Source of the DNA: Flavobacterium potami | GTDB taxonomy: Bacteria > Bacteroidota > Bacteroidia > Flavobacteriales > Flavobacteriaceae | NCBI RefSeq assembly: GCF_020026915.1 | Contig: NZ_JAINUY010000001.1 | Span: 62,001 to 126,000 of the forward strand | DNA: 64,000 nucleotides | Direction of reading: 5' to 3' | Part shown: positions 51,981 through 60,169 of the stretch, piece by piece | How the letters are laid out: every line of letters begins with the position of its first letter | Position numbering within the stretch: the stretch's first letter is position 1 | Made by a program: the position numbers and the translations under genes | The notes under the pieces: model-generated | What the model was told of the DNA's origin: nothing | The model's input: only the letters and a program-made list of their open reading frames with translations | Databases searched by the model: none

Positions 51981-52244
51981 GCCACGAATTACACAAATTT
52001 CCACCAATTTAAATTCGTGTTAAAAAAATAAAGCCACAGATTAAAGGATTAAAAATGATTATAAAAAAATCTGTGCTAATCCCTTTAATCTGTGGCTAAA
52101 ATCAATTTGTGAAAATTTGTGCAATTTGTGGTTAAAAAAATAGAGCCACAAATTAAAAGATTACAATGATTCAAAAAAATCTGTGCTAATCCATCTAATC
52201 TTTAGCTAAAAAATAAATTCGCGAAAATTCGTGTAATTAGTGGC
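51981..52244. repeat. Nested palindromes of the GCCACAGATTAAA family
   Basis: An outer arm pair (GCCACGAATTACACAAATTT at 51981-52000; CGTGTAATTAGTGGC at 52230-52244) encloses two direct repeats of about 62 bases (52033-52096 and 52145-52206). Each is itself a palindrome starting GCCACAGATTAAAGGATT or GCCACAAATTAAAAGATT and ending in the complement. Smaller copies of a related word (AATTTGTG) lie between them. The whole block fills the gap between two convergent cell-wall genes. Confidence 0.85.
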
Positions 52245-52251
52245 AAAAAAA

Positions 52252-52761
52252 TTATTCCGATAAAACATCAACACATTTATAAAAACGTTTGGTATAATGT
52301 TCTGTATCAAGTGCAGTTATTGTGACTTGTTGCGCTTTTCCAGACGAAGCATGAATAAATTTCGATTGCATTCCGTTGGCTTCGCAGATAATTCCAAGGT
52401 GACCAATTATGGTTCTGTCTTTATAACCATAAAAAACCAAAATATCTCCCACTTTAAATTCTTCTGGTTTTAAAGTTTTACCAATATTCTTATAACCGCT
52501 TGAACTTCGCGGAAGCGTCATTCCAAAATTTTTAAAGACATAACTCACAAATCCCGAACAGTCAAAACCTTTCTGCGGATTACTACTGGCATATACATAA
52601 GGAGTTCCTAGATATTTTTTTGCAAAAACAATAAGAGAGTCGCGATTTATTTCACTTTGTATTTTAGTGTTTTGAACCACTATTTGAGCTTCTTTCTTTT
52701 TTAGGTTAAAAGAAGAAAGTAAAATAACAGGAAGTAGAAATAATAATAAATGCGATCTCAT
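52252..52761 (-). CDS. NlpC/P60 (C40) cell-wall peptidase
   Basis: A 169-aa exported peptidase that cuts peptide stems in peptidoglycan. It has a hydrophobic signal (LLLFLLPVILLSS) at the start. The catalytic cysteine is in GFDCSGFVSYVFKNFG near 68, and the histidine in IGHLGIICEANG near 120. YLGTPYVYASSNPQKG precedes the cysteine as is usual. No cell-wall binding domain is attached. Confidence 0.9.
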   Translation of the reverse strand: MRSHLLLFLLPVILLSSFNLKKKEAQIVVQNTKIQSEINRDSLIVFAKKYLGTPYVYASSNPQKGFDCSGFVSYVFKNFGMTLPRSSSGYKNIGKTLKPEEFKVGDILVFYGYKDRTIIGHLGIICEANGMQSKFIHASSGKAQQVTITALDTEHYTKRFYKCVDVLSE

Positions 52762-52939
52762 TTTTTATAGTCTTATGTAAATTGAAACGCTAAATATAAA
52801 CCGTTATTTCATTTTAAAAAGAACAAAAACACCCTGAAAAGTACGATTAGCCACTTTTTATCTCCAAATGATATGTTTTTGTGGTGTTTTTTTATTGCTT
52901 TTTGACATTTTAGTATCTTTATCGATAGGCTCTTTCCAA

Positions 52940-52947
52940 TATATTTG
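52940..52947 (+). promoter_or_regulatory. Possible -7 box for the esterase operon
   Basis: TATATTTG fits TAnnTTTG and lies 32 bases before the ATG at 52979. I see no TTG at the usual distance upstream. Confidence 0.35.
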
Positions 52948-52978
52948 TGAATCGTATTTATGTTTTAACAAATAATTT

Positions 52979-54079
52979 ATGTTTCCCAAAAAAATAGCAC
53001 TTTTAATTTCGTTTTTGCTGATTTCGATTATTTCGAATTCGCAAACTCTAAATTCAAATAAAACTTTCTTGTATCAGGGCAGAGTAGAAAAACTACAAAA
53101 TGATAATGTCATTTTGATTGGAACGGCTGCTTCGGTTTCATTTAATTTTACTGGAAACGAATGTTCGATTAAACTTCAAAGTGTAGATTCTTATGAACAT
53201 CATAATTATGTTCAGCTGGTTTTGGACGGTAAATATATAGGAAAGCTTAGAATTGAAAAAGGAGCGATCCAATCATTTCCAATAAAGGTGACTTCCAACC
53301 AAAAAGCACATCATTTAGAAATCTATAAAAATACAGAAGCGCAAAGTGGTAATATTTTATTTGCCGGAACAACTGCAAAACTGACTTCAATTTCATTTAA
53401 AAAGAAAAAGAAAATCGAGTTTATTGGAGATTCTATTACTTGCGGAGCTGCAAGCGATGGCTCAGATATTCCTTGCGATAAAGGCGAATATATGGATCAT
53501 CACAACAGTTATTATGCTTATGGACCAACACTTTCAAGAGCAATTGGTGTCGATTATTTAATGAGCTGCGTTTCCGGAATCGGGATGTACAGAAATTGGA
53601 ACGACGAACACAAAGATGAGGCAATCATGCCAGATGTTTATCAGAATTTGTATTTGACAAAAGATCCTTCAAAACCTAAATATGATTTTGCCTTTCAACC
53701 AGACATTATCAGTATTGCTTTGGGAACAAATGATTTTTCTGGCGGGGATGGAAAAAAAGAACGTTTGCCTTTTAATTCTGAAAAGTACATTTCGAATTAC
53801 ATCAATTTTATAAAGATGTTGTACGAACATAATCCGAAAGCTCAGATTGTGATTACCAATAGTCCAATGGTTGGTGGAGAAAGAGGAGTTGTTTTTGAAG
53901 ATTGTCTGAATAAAATTAAAAACGCTTTCGCGGATGATAAAGCGCACAAACCCATTCAGATTTTCAAGTTCAAACCAATGACTCCAAGTGGATGTTCAGG
54001 ACATCCAAATGTGGCAGAACATAAAGTTTTGGCACACGAATATGCTCCATTTTTAAAGAAGTTGCTAAATGAAAAATAA
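52979..54079 (+). CDS. CE2-like acetyl esterase (SGNH hydrolase)
   Basis: 366 aa with signal peptide (LISFLLISIISNSQ). The N-terminal jelly-roll (about 25-135) followed by an SGNH domain (about 140-366) is the two-domain plan of carbohydrate esterase family 2. The serine is in FIGDSITCGAASDG near 152, GTNDFSGGDG near 249 gives the N block, and GCSGHPNVAEHK near 340 gives the Asp/His pair region. CE2 enzymes remove acetyl groups from mannan, glucomannan and xylan. Its stop overlaps the next gene by 11 bases. Confidence 0.87.
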   Translation: MFPKKIALLISFLLISIISNSQTLNSNKTFLYQGRVEKLQNDNVILIGTAASVSFNFTGNECSIKLQSVDSYEHHNYVQLVLDGKYIGKLRIEKGAIQSFPIKVTSNQKAHHLEIYKNTEAQSGNILFAGTTAKLTSISFKKKKKIEFIGDSITCGAASDGSDIPCDKGEYMDHHNSYYAYGPTLSRAIGVDYLMSCVSGIGMYRNWNDEHKDEAIMPDVYQNLYLTKDPSKPKYDFAFQPDIISIALGTNDFSGGDGKKERLPFNSEKYISNYINFIKMLYEHNPKAQIVITNSPMVGGERGVVFEDCLNKIKNAFADDKAHKPIQIFKFKPMTPSGCSGHPNVAEHKVLAHEYAPFLKKLLNEK

Positions 54080-55451
54080 TATCTATAAGTTTGTTTTCTT
54101 TTTATTGATTTCCAGTACTATGATGGCAAACGTTTCGCTTCCGAATATTTTTAGTGACAATATGGTTTTACAACGCAATTCTGAAGTGAAGATTTGGGGT
54201 TGGGCGAATCCAAAAGAAGAAATAAAACTGGTTTCAAGCTGGAACAATCAGGAATACAAAACCGTTGCCAATAATCAGGCAAAATGGGAATTGACGATTA
54301 AAACGCCAGAAGCTGGCGGGCCTTTTACTATTTCTATAAAAGGTTATAATGAAGTGGTTTTAAAAAATATTCTAATTGGTGAAGTCTGGCTTTGTTCAGG
54401 TCAATCGAATATGGAAATGTCTGTGAGTTGGGGAATTGACGATGGGGAAGAAGAAATGAAAAACGCAACGAATCCGAATATTCGATTTTTTACCGTTCCG
54501 AAATTGACTGCTACAAGTCCGCAGAATAATTTGCTTGGAAATTGGACAGAATCGACTCCAGAAACCATGAAGTATTTTAGTGCGATTGGTTACTTTTTTG
54601 CCAAACGCCTTCGCGAAGATTTGAAAAATGTGCCAATTGGATTAATTTCTTCGAATTGGGGTGGAACTCCTGCCGAAATCTGGATGCCAGAAGATGTGGT
54701 GAATAATGATCCGCTTTTGTTGGAAAATGCTAAAAAACTAAACGAACAAGAATACGGACCAAGACAACCAGGACGCGCTTACAATGCGATGATTTATCCA
54801 ATTGTCGGATTTAAGATTGCAGGAACGCTTTGGTATCAAGGCGAATCGAATGTAGGTTCTTTAGTTTATGATAAAACTTTGGGCGCTTTAATTACTGCGT
54901 GGAGAAAAGAATGGAATGATAATTTTCCGTTTTATTATGTTCAGATTGCTCCGTTTAAAACAGGAAAAAATAATTTCTCCAATGTAACAGTTAGAAATTC
55001 TCAGAGAAAATTGTTGAACGAGGTTTCAAAAACTGGAATGGTTGTGATTAGCGATATTTCGGATACGATTGATATTCATCCAAAAAATAAAAAATCGGTT
55101 GGAATTCGTTTAGCAAATTTGGCTTTGGCTGAAACATATAAAACCAATTCTAATTTGGTAAATGGTCCGCTTTTTAAAAACATTAAAATTGAAAAAAACA
55201 AAGTAATCGTTTCTTTCGATTATGCTGACGGACTTTATTTTAAAGACAAAAAATCGAATCAATTTGAAGTGGCTGGAACTGATGGAGTTTTTTATCCTGC
55301 GGAAGCTTCAATAAAAAATAATCAGGTGATTTTGACAAGTAAAAAAGTTGTAAGTCCAGCAAAAGTGAGATTTGCATGGGGAAATACAACGCAATCGGAT
55401 TTGTTTAATAAAGCGAATCTGCCTGCTTCTTGTTTTACGAGTGAATTTTAG
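54069..55451 (+). CDS. Sialate O-acetylesterase-like esterase
   Basis: A 460-aa exported esterase of the SASA family (SGNH-like), with signal peptide (FVFFLLISSTMMANVS). The N-terminal Ig-like part is followed by the catalytic domain: WLCSGQSNMEMSVSWG with the nucleophile near 112, WYQGESNVGS near 258 and DTIDIHPKNKKSVG near 335 with the catalytic Asp/His. Members of this family next to plant-polysaccharide genes are usually acetylxylan or acetylmannan esterases. It is co-translated with the CE2-like gene. Confidence 0.88.
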   Translation: MKNNIYKFVFFLLISSTMMANVSLPNIFSDNMVLQRNSEVKIWGWANPKEEIKLVSSWNNQEYKTVANNQAKWELTIKTPEAGGPFTISIKGYNEVVLKNILIGEVWLCSGQSNMEMSVSWGIDDGEEEMKNATNPNIRFFTVPKLTATSPQNNLLGNWTESTPETMKYFSAIGYFFAKRLREDLKNVPIGLISSNWGGTPAEIWMPEDVVNNDPLLLENAKKLNEQEYGPRQPGRAYNAMIYPIVGFKIAGTLWYQGESNVGSLVYDKTLGALITAWRKEWNDNFPFYYVQIAPFKTGKNNFSNVTVRNSQRKLLNEVSKTGMVVISDISDTIDIHPKNKKSVGIRLANLALAETYKTNSNLVNGPLFKNIKIEKNKVIVSFDYADGLYFKDKKSNQFEVAGTDGVFYPAEASIKNNQVILTSKKVVSPAKVRFAWGNTTQSDLFNKANLPASCFTSEF

Positions 55452-55465
55452 ATTTTTCGCATTTC

Positions 55466-55539
55466 GTCATTGCGAGGAACGAAGCAATCACAGTTGCTAA
55501 ATCAAATTGTAGTGCGGTTGCTTCGTTCCTCGCAATGAC
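55466..55539. repeat. GTCATTGCGAGG palindrome
   Basis: GTCATTGCGAGGAACGAAGC and following bases on the left (24 bases), and the complement on the right (55516-55539), with a 26-base centre. Only one position differs between the arms. The GTCATTGCGAGG word is known from dispersed palindromes in many unrelated bacteria. It lies between the esterase stop and bglX. Confidence 0.85.
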
Positions 55540-55562
55540 ATGATGAATGAAAATATTGTTGT

Positions 55563-55662
55563 CAACCCGTGTGCGTGAGGGATTGAGGCGGTATCCTTTT
55601 ATGAAGCGATAGCGAAATAAAAGATATAGCCGAAAGCCCGCCCGCCGCGGCGGGACACGCCC
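55563..55662 (+). other. Conserved structured intergenic element, copy 2
   Basis: GAGGCGGTATCC, stem arm TTTTAT, loop, arm ATAAAAGATATAGCCGAAAG, then a GC-rich hairpin (CCCGCCCGCCGCGGCGGG). The GCGGTATCC and AGATATAGC parts match copy 1 at 33885-33970; the stem bases differ but pair. It is upstream of bglX by about 70 bases. The GC-rich tail is unlike its surroundings. Confidence 0.6.
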
Positions 55663-55670
55663 AAATAAAA

Positions 55671-55711
55671 AAACTTAGAATCTTAGCAACTCAGAACCTT
55701 AGCATCTAAAA
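55671..55711. repeat. CTTAG-word half array upstream of bglX
   Basis: AACTTAGAATCTTAGCAACT and on, the right-arm form of the array at 27414-27495. No left arm is present. It lies directly before the bglX leader. Confidence 0.55.
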
Positions 55712-55730
55712 CAAACTAACTAAACCACAT

Positions 55731-58025
55731 ATGAAAAATAAAAAAATAATTATTATCGGGGTTTTATCCCTGTTTACCGTTGGAAATATGAATGCACAAA
55801 AAAAGCCGTATCTGGATAAAAATAAAACTGTTGAGCAGCGAATTGATTTGCTTTTACCGTTAATGACGTTGGAGGAAAAAGTGGGACAGATGAACCAATA
55901 TAATGGTTTTTGGGATGTTACTGGACCCGCACCAAAAGGCGGAACAGCCGAATTAAAATACGAACATTTAAGAAAAGGATTGGTAGGCTCGATGCTGACG
56001 GTTCGTGGCGTAAAAGAAGTTCGTGCCGTGCAGAAAATCGCGGTTGAAGAAACGAGATTAGGAATTCCGTTGATTATTGGTTTTGACGTAATTCATGGTT
56101 ATAAAACGTTAAGCCCAATTCCGTTGGCAGAAGCAGCGAGTTGGGATTTGGAAGCGATTAAAAAGTCGGCAGCGATTGCAGCTGATGAAGCTTCGGCATC
56201 TGGAATTAACTGGACTTTTGGGCCCAATGTCGACGTTGCAAACGATGCACGTTGGGGACGTGTGATGGAAGGCGCAGGAGAAGATCCGTATTTGGGAAGT
56301 AAAGTAGGTTATGCTCGTGTGAAAGGTTTTCAAGGAGAAACGGTTGCTGATCTTCAGAAAGTAAATACCATCGCGGCTTGTGCAAAACATTTTGCTGCTT
56401 ACGGTTATGTTGAAGCTGGATTGGAATATAATATTGTAGATATCAGTAATTCTAAATTGTACAATTCGGTTTTACCGCCTTTTGAAGCGACGGTCGACGC
56501 GGGAGTTCGTACGTTTATGAATTCGTTTAATACTTTGAATGGAGTTCCGGCAACTGGAAATGCCTTTTTGCAAAGAGATATTTTAAAAGGAAAATGGAAG
56601 TTTGACGGATTTGTAATTTCGGATTATGCATCAATTCGCGAAATGATTGCGCACGGTTATGCAAAAGATGAAGCCGATGCAACAGCAAAAGCAGTTATCG
56701 CAGGTTCTGACATGGATATGGAATCGTATTTATACGTTGTAAAATTGGTCGATTTGGTAAAATCTGGAAAAGTAAAAGAATCTTTAGTTGATGATGCCGT
56801 TCGTAGAATTCTTCGTGTGAAATTTGAATTAGGGTTATTTGATGATCCGTATCGCTATTGCGATGAAAAACGCGAGAAAGAAGTTGTTGGAAGTAAAGCC
56901 AATAATGAAGGCGTTTTGGATATGGCGAAGAAATCTATTGTTTTATTGAAGAATGACAAAAACTTGCTTCCGCTAAAGAAATCTGGACAAAAAATCGCTT
57001 TGATTGGTGCTTTGGCAAATGATAAAAACAGTCCGTTGGGAAGCTGGAGAATTGCAGCCTCTGATGATACAGCCGTTTCAGTTTTAGAAGGAATGCAGCA
57101 ATATAAAGAAAATCAGCTGACTTTTGAAAAAGGTGTAGATTTATTAAAACAAAAAGCGACTTTTTTAACCGAAACAGTTTTCAATACGACAGACAAAAGC
57201 GGATTTGAAGCAGCGAAAAAAGCAGCAAAAAATGCCGATGTTGTCGTAATGGTTTTAGGAGAATATGGTTTCCAAAGTGGTGAAGGAAGAAGTAGAACTG
57301 ATTTGAATTTGCCAGGTCTACAACAAGAATTATTAGAAGAAATCTACAAAGTAAATCCGAATGTAGTTTTGGTTCTGAATAATGGTCGTCCGTTGAGTAT
57401 TCCGTGGGCTGCAGAAAATGTACCAGCAATTGTGGAAGCTTGGCATTTAGGAACTCAAACTGGAAATGCCGTTGCGCAGGTTTTATACGGAGATTATAAC
57501 CCAAGTGGAAAATTGCCAATGTCGTTTCCTAGAAATGTTGGACAAGTACCAATTTATTACAACAAATACAGTACAGGAAGACCAATTGATAGCGATAAAA
57601 ACGTTTTCTGGTCGCATTATATGGATGTGGAGAAAACGCCACAATTTCCGTTTGGTTTTGGATTAAGCTACACCACTTTTGACTATAAAAACTTGAAATT
57701 GAATAAAAATTCTTTTGCAAAAGGAGAAAAAGTTGAAGTAAGTGTTGAGGTTACGAATTCAGGAAATTATGATGGAAAAGAAGTGGTGCAATTATACATT
57801 CATGATGAATTTGCAAGTATCATTCGTCCAATAAAAGAGTTAAAAGGTTTTGAATTGGTGAATCTTAAAAAAGGAGAAACGAAAACCGTAAAATTTACTT
57901 TAACAGATAAGGAACTTGGTTTTTATAATAACGAAGGAAAATATCTTGTAGAGCCAGGAACTTTCAAAATCATGGTTGGAGGAAGTTCCGATAAAGGTTT
58001 GCAAAGTGGTTTTGAGATTCTTTAA
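55731..58025 (+). CDS. bglX: Periplasmic beta-glucosidase (GH3)
   Basis: A 764-aa glycoside hydrolase of family 3, with signal peptide (VLSLFTVGNMNAQ). Domain 1 (about 30-370) is a TIM barrel with the nucleophile in GFVISDYASIREM near 297; GKWKFDGF precedes it. Domain 2 (about 390-600) carries VLVLNNGRPLSIPW. The C-terminal fibronectin III-like domain (about 640-760) has GKEVVQLYIHDEFAS. The order and length match BglX. It cleaves beta-1,4 glucosyl (and in some homologues mannosyl) ends of oligosaccharides. It belongs with the esterase genes upstream. Confidence 0.93.
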   Translation: MKNKKIIIIGVLSLFTVGNMNAQKKPYLDKNKTVEQRIDLLLPLMTLEEKVGQMNQYNGFWDVTGPAPKGGTAELKYEHLRKGLVGSMLTVRGVKEVRAVQKIAVEETRLGIPLIIGFDVIHGYKTLSPIPLAEAASWDLEAIKKSAAIAADEASASGINWTFGPNVDVANDARWGRVMEGAGEDPYLGSKVGYARVKGFQGETVADLQKVNTIAACAKHFAAYGYVEAGLEYNIVDISNSKLYNSVLPPFEATVDAGVRTFMNSFNTLNGVPATGNAFLQRDILKGKWKFDGFVISDYASIREMIAHGYAKDEADATAKAVIAGSDMDMESYLYVVKLVDLVKSGKVKESLVDDAVRRILRVKFELGLFDDPYRYCDEKREKEVVGSKANNEGVLDMAKKSIVLLKNDKNLLPLKKSGQKIALIGALANDKNSPLGSWRIAASDDTAVSVLEGMQQYKENQLTFEKGVDLLKQKATFLTETVFNTTDKSGFEAAKKAAKNADVVVMVLGEYGFQSGEGRSRTDLNLPGLQQELLEEIYKVNPNVVLVLNNGRPLSIPWAAENVPAIVEAWHLGTQTGNAVAQVLYGDYNPSGKLPMSFPRNVGQVPIYYNKYSTGRPIDSDKNVFWSHYMDVEKTPQFPFGFGLSYTTFDYKNLKLNKNSFAKGEKVEVSVEVTNSGNYDGKEVVQLYIHDEFASIIRPIKELKGFELVNLKKGETKTVKFTLTDKELGFYNNEGKYLVEPGTFKIMVGGSSDKGLQSGFEIL

Positions 58026-58154
58026 GTTTCAAAGGGACAGAGTAGCAGAGTATCAAAGTGACAAAGTAACAAAGTTTTTAATCTCGCAAAGTCGCAGAGT
58101 CGCAAAGTTTTTTTGAATAGCCCCTAGCTTCAGCTAGGGGGAAATTTGAATTTT

Positions 58155-58200
58155 AAAAAGGCTTTAGCCAAACTTCCGATAGTTTGGCTAAAGCCTTTTT
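58155..58200 (+). terminator. Terminator after bglX
   Basis: A perfect 20-base stem (AAAAAGGCTTTAGCCAAACT and its complement), loop TCCGAT, and T-run. It is strong and may serve both strands. Confidence 0.8.
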
Positions 58201-58247
58201 TTCGTTTGTTATTTTTACATCCAGCTAAAGCTGGACGCAATTCAATC

Positions 58248-58302
58248 TTAAAAATTAAAAATTAAAAATTAAAAATTAAAAATTAAAAATTAAAAATTAA
58301 AA
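58248..58302. repeat. 7-base tandem repeat TTAAAAA
   Basis: Seven full copies of TTAAAAA plus a partial one, without variation, inside the bglX downstream palindrome. Confidence 0.95.
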
Positions 58303-58392
58303 TTTAACTTTGCGACTTAGCGCCTTTGCGAGATTAGAAACATCATTAATAGATTTCTAAAATCATTAGTTGCTCATTAGAAATAAAGGATT

Positions 58393-58680
58393 CTATAATT
58401 TCTTTTTCGAAATGAGTACTTCAGCTAATTGCTTTGTGTTTTTATTGAAGGTTTTTAGAATTATTACTTTTGGAGGAACGCCTATTAGGAGCAGTAATTT
58501 TTCAAAATCATCATCATGTGTAAGAGTCGTGAAATCATTTTTTCTTGCAAATTCCCAGATTTGGATATCTTTTGCTGGTTGCGTTACTTGAATATCATTT
58601 GAGTGAAAACAATTTGGGAAATCATTTTCAACAAGCTTTGCAATTCTCCACGAAATATTAGCATCAAATAACAACTTCAT
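58393..58680 (-). CDS. DUF5615 PIN-like toxin
   Basis: A 95-aa protein of the PIN-like DUF5615 family. MKLLFDANISWRIAKLVEND at the start has the metal-binding Asp of the PIN fold; LTHDDDFEKLLLL near 53 gives the second acidic cluster. These proteins are ribonuclease toxins paired with DUF433 antitoxins. It is translated second, overlapping the antitoxin stop by one base. Target RNA is unknown. Confidence 0.85.
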   Translation of the reverse strand: MKLLFDANISWRIAKLVENDFPNCFHSNDIQVTQPAKDIQIWEFARKNDFTTLTHDDDFEKLLLLIGVPPKVIILKTFNKNTKQLAEVLISKKKL

Positions 58681-58910
58681 TATGCTGCTATTATTTTTGT
58701 GATATTTTCTCTATTTGCAGCAAATGATAAAGCTGCAAGAATATGTTCTCTTTTTAGTTCGGGAAAATCTTCAATAATTTCTTCGAAGGACATTTCTGTA
58801 GATAACCAAGAAAGAATATCAGAAACACAAATACGAGTTCCTGTAATAACAGGTTTTCCAAATCTGATATCAGGATCTATTGAAATTAAGTTTTGCCAGT
58901 TATTTTCCAT
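58680..58910 (-). CDS. DUF433 antitoxin
   Basis: A 76-aa DUF433 protein with a helix-turn-helix-like fold: ISIDPDIRFGKPVITGTRIC and DILSWLSTEMSFEEIIEDFP are the family marks. It should neutralise the DUF5615 protein and bind the operon promoter. Gene order antitoxin-then-toxin is the usual one. It lies between the GH3 gene and the aldo/keto reductase gene, on the opposite strand. Confidence 0.88.
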   Translation of the reverse strand: MENNWQNLISIDPDIRFGKPVITGTRICVSDILSWLSTEMSFEEIIEDFPELKREHILAALSFAANRENITKIIAA

Positions 58911-58960
58911 GTTTCTTTGTATTTAAACAAATTTACAAAATTAAATATGATTTTAATTTT

Positions 58961-59025
58961 CTCTCGCAGATTTAGCAAATCCAGCAGATTTTTTTAATCT
59001 CCTAAATCTGCAAAATCTGCGAGAG
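58961..59025. repeat. GCAGATTTAGC palindrome between divergent genes
   Basis: CTCTCGCAGATTTAGCAAAT and on (58961-58990) pairs imperfectly with the segment 58996-59025 (AAATCTGCGAGAG end), with a T-rich centre. It lies between the antitoxin start and the aldo/keto reductase start, where both promoters should be. Confidence 0.8.
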
Positions 59026-59074
59026 TTTTTTGTATTTTTAAAATCTATTAAAACTCCAACCTTAAATTAAAACA

Positions 59075-60031
59075 ATGAAATATAACAGATGCGGAAGAAG
59101 TGGTTTACTACTTCCAGAGATTTCCTTAGGATTGTGGCATAACTTCGGTTCAGTAGATAATTTTGAAAATGCAGAAAGTATCGCCATTGAAGCTTTTGAT
59201 AAAGGAATAACCCACTTTGATTTAGCGAATAATTATGGTCCGGTTCCGGGTTCTGCAGAAGAAAACTTTGGAAAAATATTGTTGCATAATTTTCAGGGAA
59301 ATCTCCGTGATGAAATTGTAATTTCTACCAAAGCCGGTTATACGATGTGGAAAGGTCCTTACGGAGACTGGGGTTCGAGAAAATATCTCTTGTCAAGTTT
59401 AGATCAAAGTTTAAAACGAATGAATGTCGATTATGTTGATATTTTTTATTCGCATCGTCCTGATCCTGAAACTCCGATTGAAGAAACGATGATGGCTTTG
59501 GATCATGCTGTTAGAAGTGGAAAAGCTTTGTATGTCGGAATCAGTAATTATTCTGCTGAACAAACTCGTGTTGCTGTTGATGTTTTGAAACAATTAGGAA
59601 CACCTTGTTTGATTCATCAAGCAAAATATTCTATGTTGCAACGTTGGGTTGAGGATGGTTTGCTTGATGTTCTAGAAGAAAAAGGAGTAGGCTGTATTGC
59701 ATTTTCACCTTTGGCACAAGGGCTTTTAACCGACAAATATTTAAATGGAATTCCTGAAAACTCAAGAGCTCATAATCCAAACGGACATTTGAGAGAAGAT
59801 GAGGTTACTCAGGAACGTATTCAGAAATTAATTCAGCTGAATGAGATTGCTCAGAATAGAAATCAGTCTTTGGCACAAATGGCTTTGGCTTGGTTGCAAA
59901 AAGACAAACGAATCACTTCGGTTTTGATTGGCGCTAGTTCAGTAAAACAATTATGCAATAATATTGATTGTCTTCAGAATACGGAGTTTTCTCATGACGA
60001 ATTGAATGCGATTGAGAAGATATTAGCTTAA
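59075..60031 (+). CDS. Aldo/keto reductase (YghZ-like)
   Basis: A 318-aa NADPH-dependent reductase of the L-glyceraldehyde-3-phosphate reductase / Kv-beta branch (AKR14). The tetrad is visible: Asp and Tyr in THFDLANNYGPVPGSAE near 50-58, Lys in VISTKAGYTMW near 90 and His in DIFYSHRPDPETP near 125. The cofactor-binding end is GASSVKQLCNNI. It may reduce a methylglyoxal- or glyceraldehyde-type product. Place next to glycan genes suggests sugar catabolism. Confidence 0.88.
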   Translation: MKYNRCGRSGLLLPEISLGLWHNFGSVDNFENAESIAIEAFDKGITHFDLANNYGPVPGSAEENFGKILLHNFQGNLRDEIVISTKAGYTMWKGPYGDWGSRKYLLSSLDQSLKRMNVDYVDIFYSHRPDPETPIEETMMALDHAVRSGKALYVGISNYSAEQTRVAVDVLKQLGTPCLIHQAKYSMLQRWVEDGLLDVLEEKGVGCIAFSPLAQGLLTDKYLNGIPENSRAHNPNGHLREDEVTQERIQKLIQLNEIAQNRNQSLAQMALAWLQKDKRITSVLIGASSVKQLCNNIDCLQNTEFSHDELNAIEKILA

Positions 60032-60044
60032 TTTCCATTGCATA

Positions 60045-60159
60045 ATCTAGACTGGACTGAAATCCAGCCCTACAATATGAATCGAGCCGAAGGCTCTTTT
60101 ATAGTTACAAAGGAACAAATTGTATTGTAGAGTTGGACTTCAGTCCAGTTTTGTTAGAT
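60045..60159. repeat. Long palindrome with CTGGACTGAA arms
   Basis: The left arm (60046-60075, ACTGGACTGAAATCCAG and on) pairs with the right arm (60124-60159, GGACTTCAGTCCAG and on). A small palindrome GAGCCGAAGGCTC lies at 60084-60096. It sits between the reductase stop and the GH97 stop, so it fills a convergent gap. Confidence 0.8.
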
Positions 60160-60169
60160 TAAAAAACGT

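Larger units (their letters stand above)
58026..58340. repeat. Composite palindrome: AAAG words and TCGCAAAG arms
   Basis: The block starts with AAAG-word repeats (58026-58076), then TCGCAAAGTCGCAGAGTCGC (58084-58103); the opposite arm, with TTTGCGACTTAGCGCC, lies at 58309-58334. Between them are a hairpin (CCCCTAGCTTCAGCTAGGGG at 58121-58140), the terminator at 58155-58200, a small palindrome (CCAGCTAAAGCTGG at 58221-58234) and a 7-base tandem repeat. No gene is present between 58026 and 58392. Confidence 0.75.
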
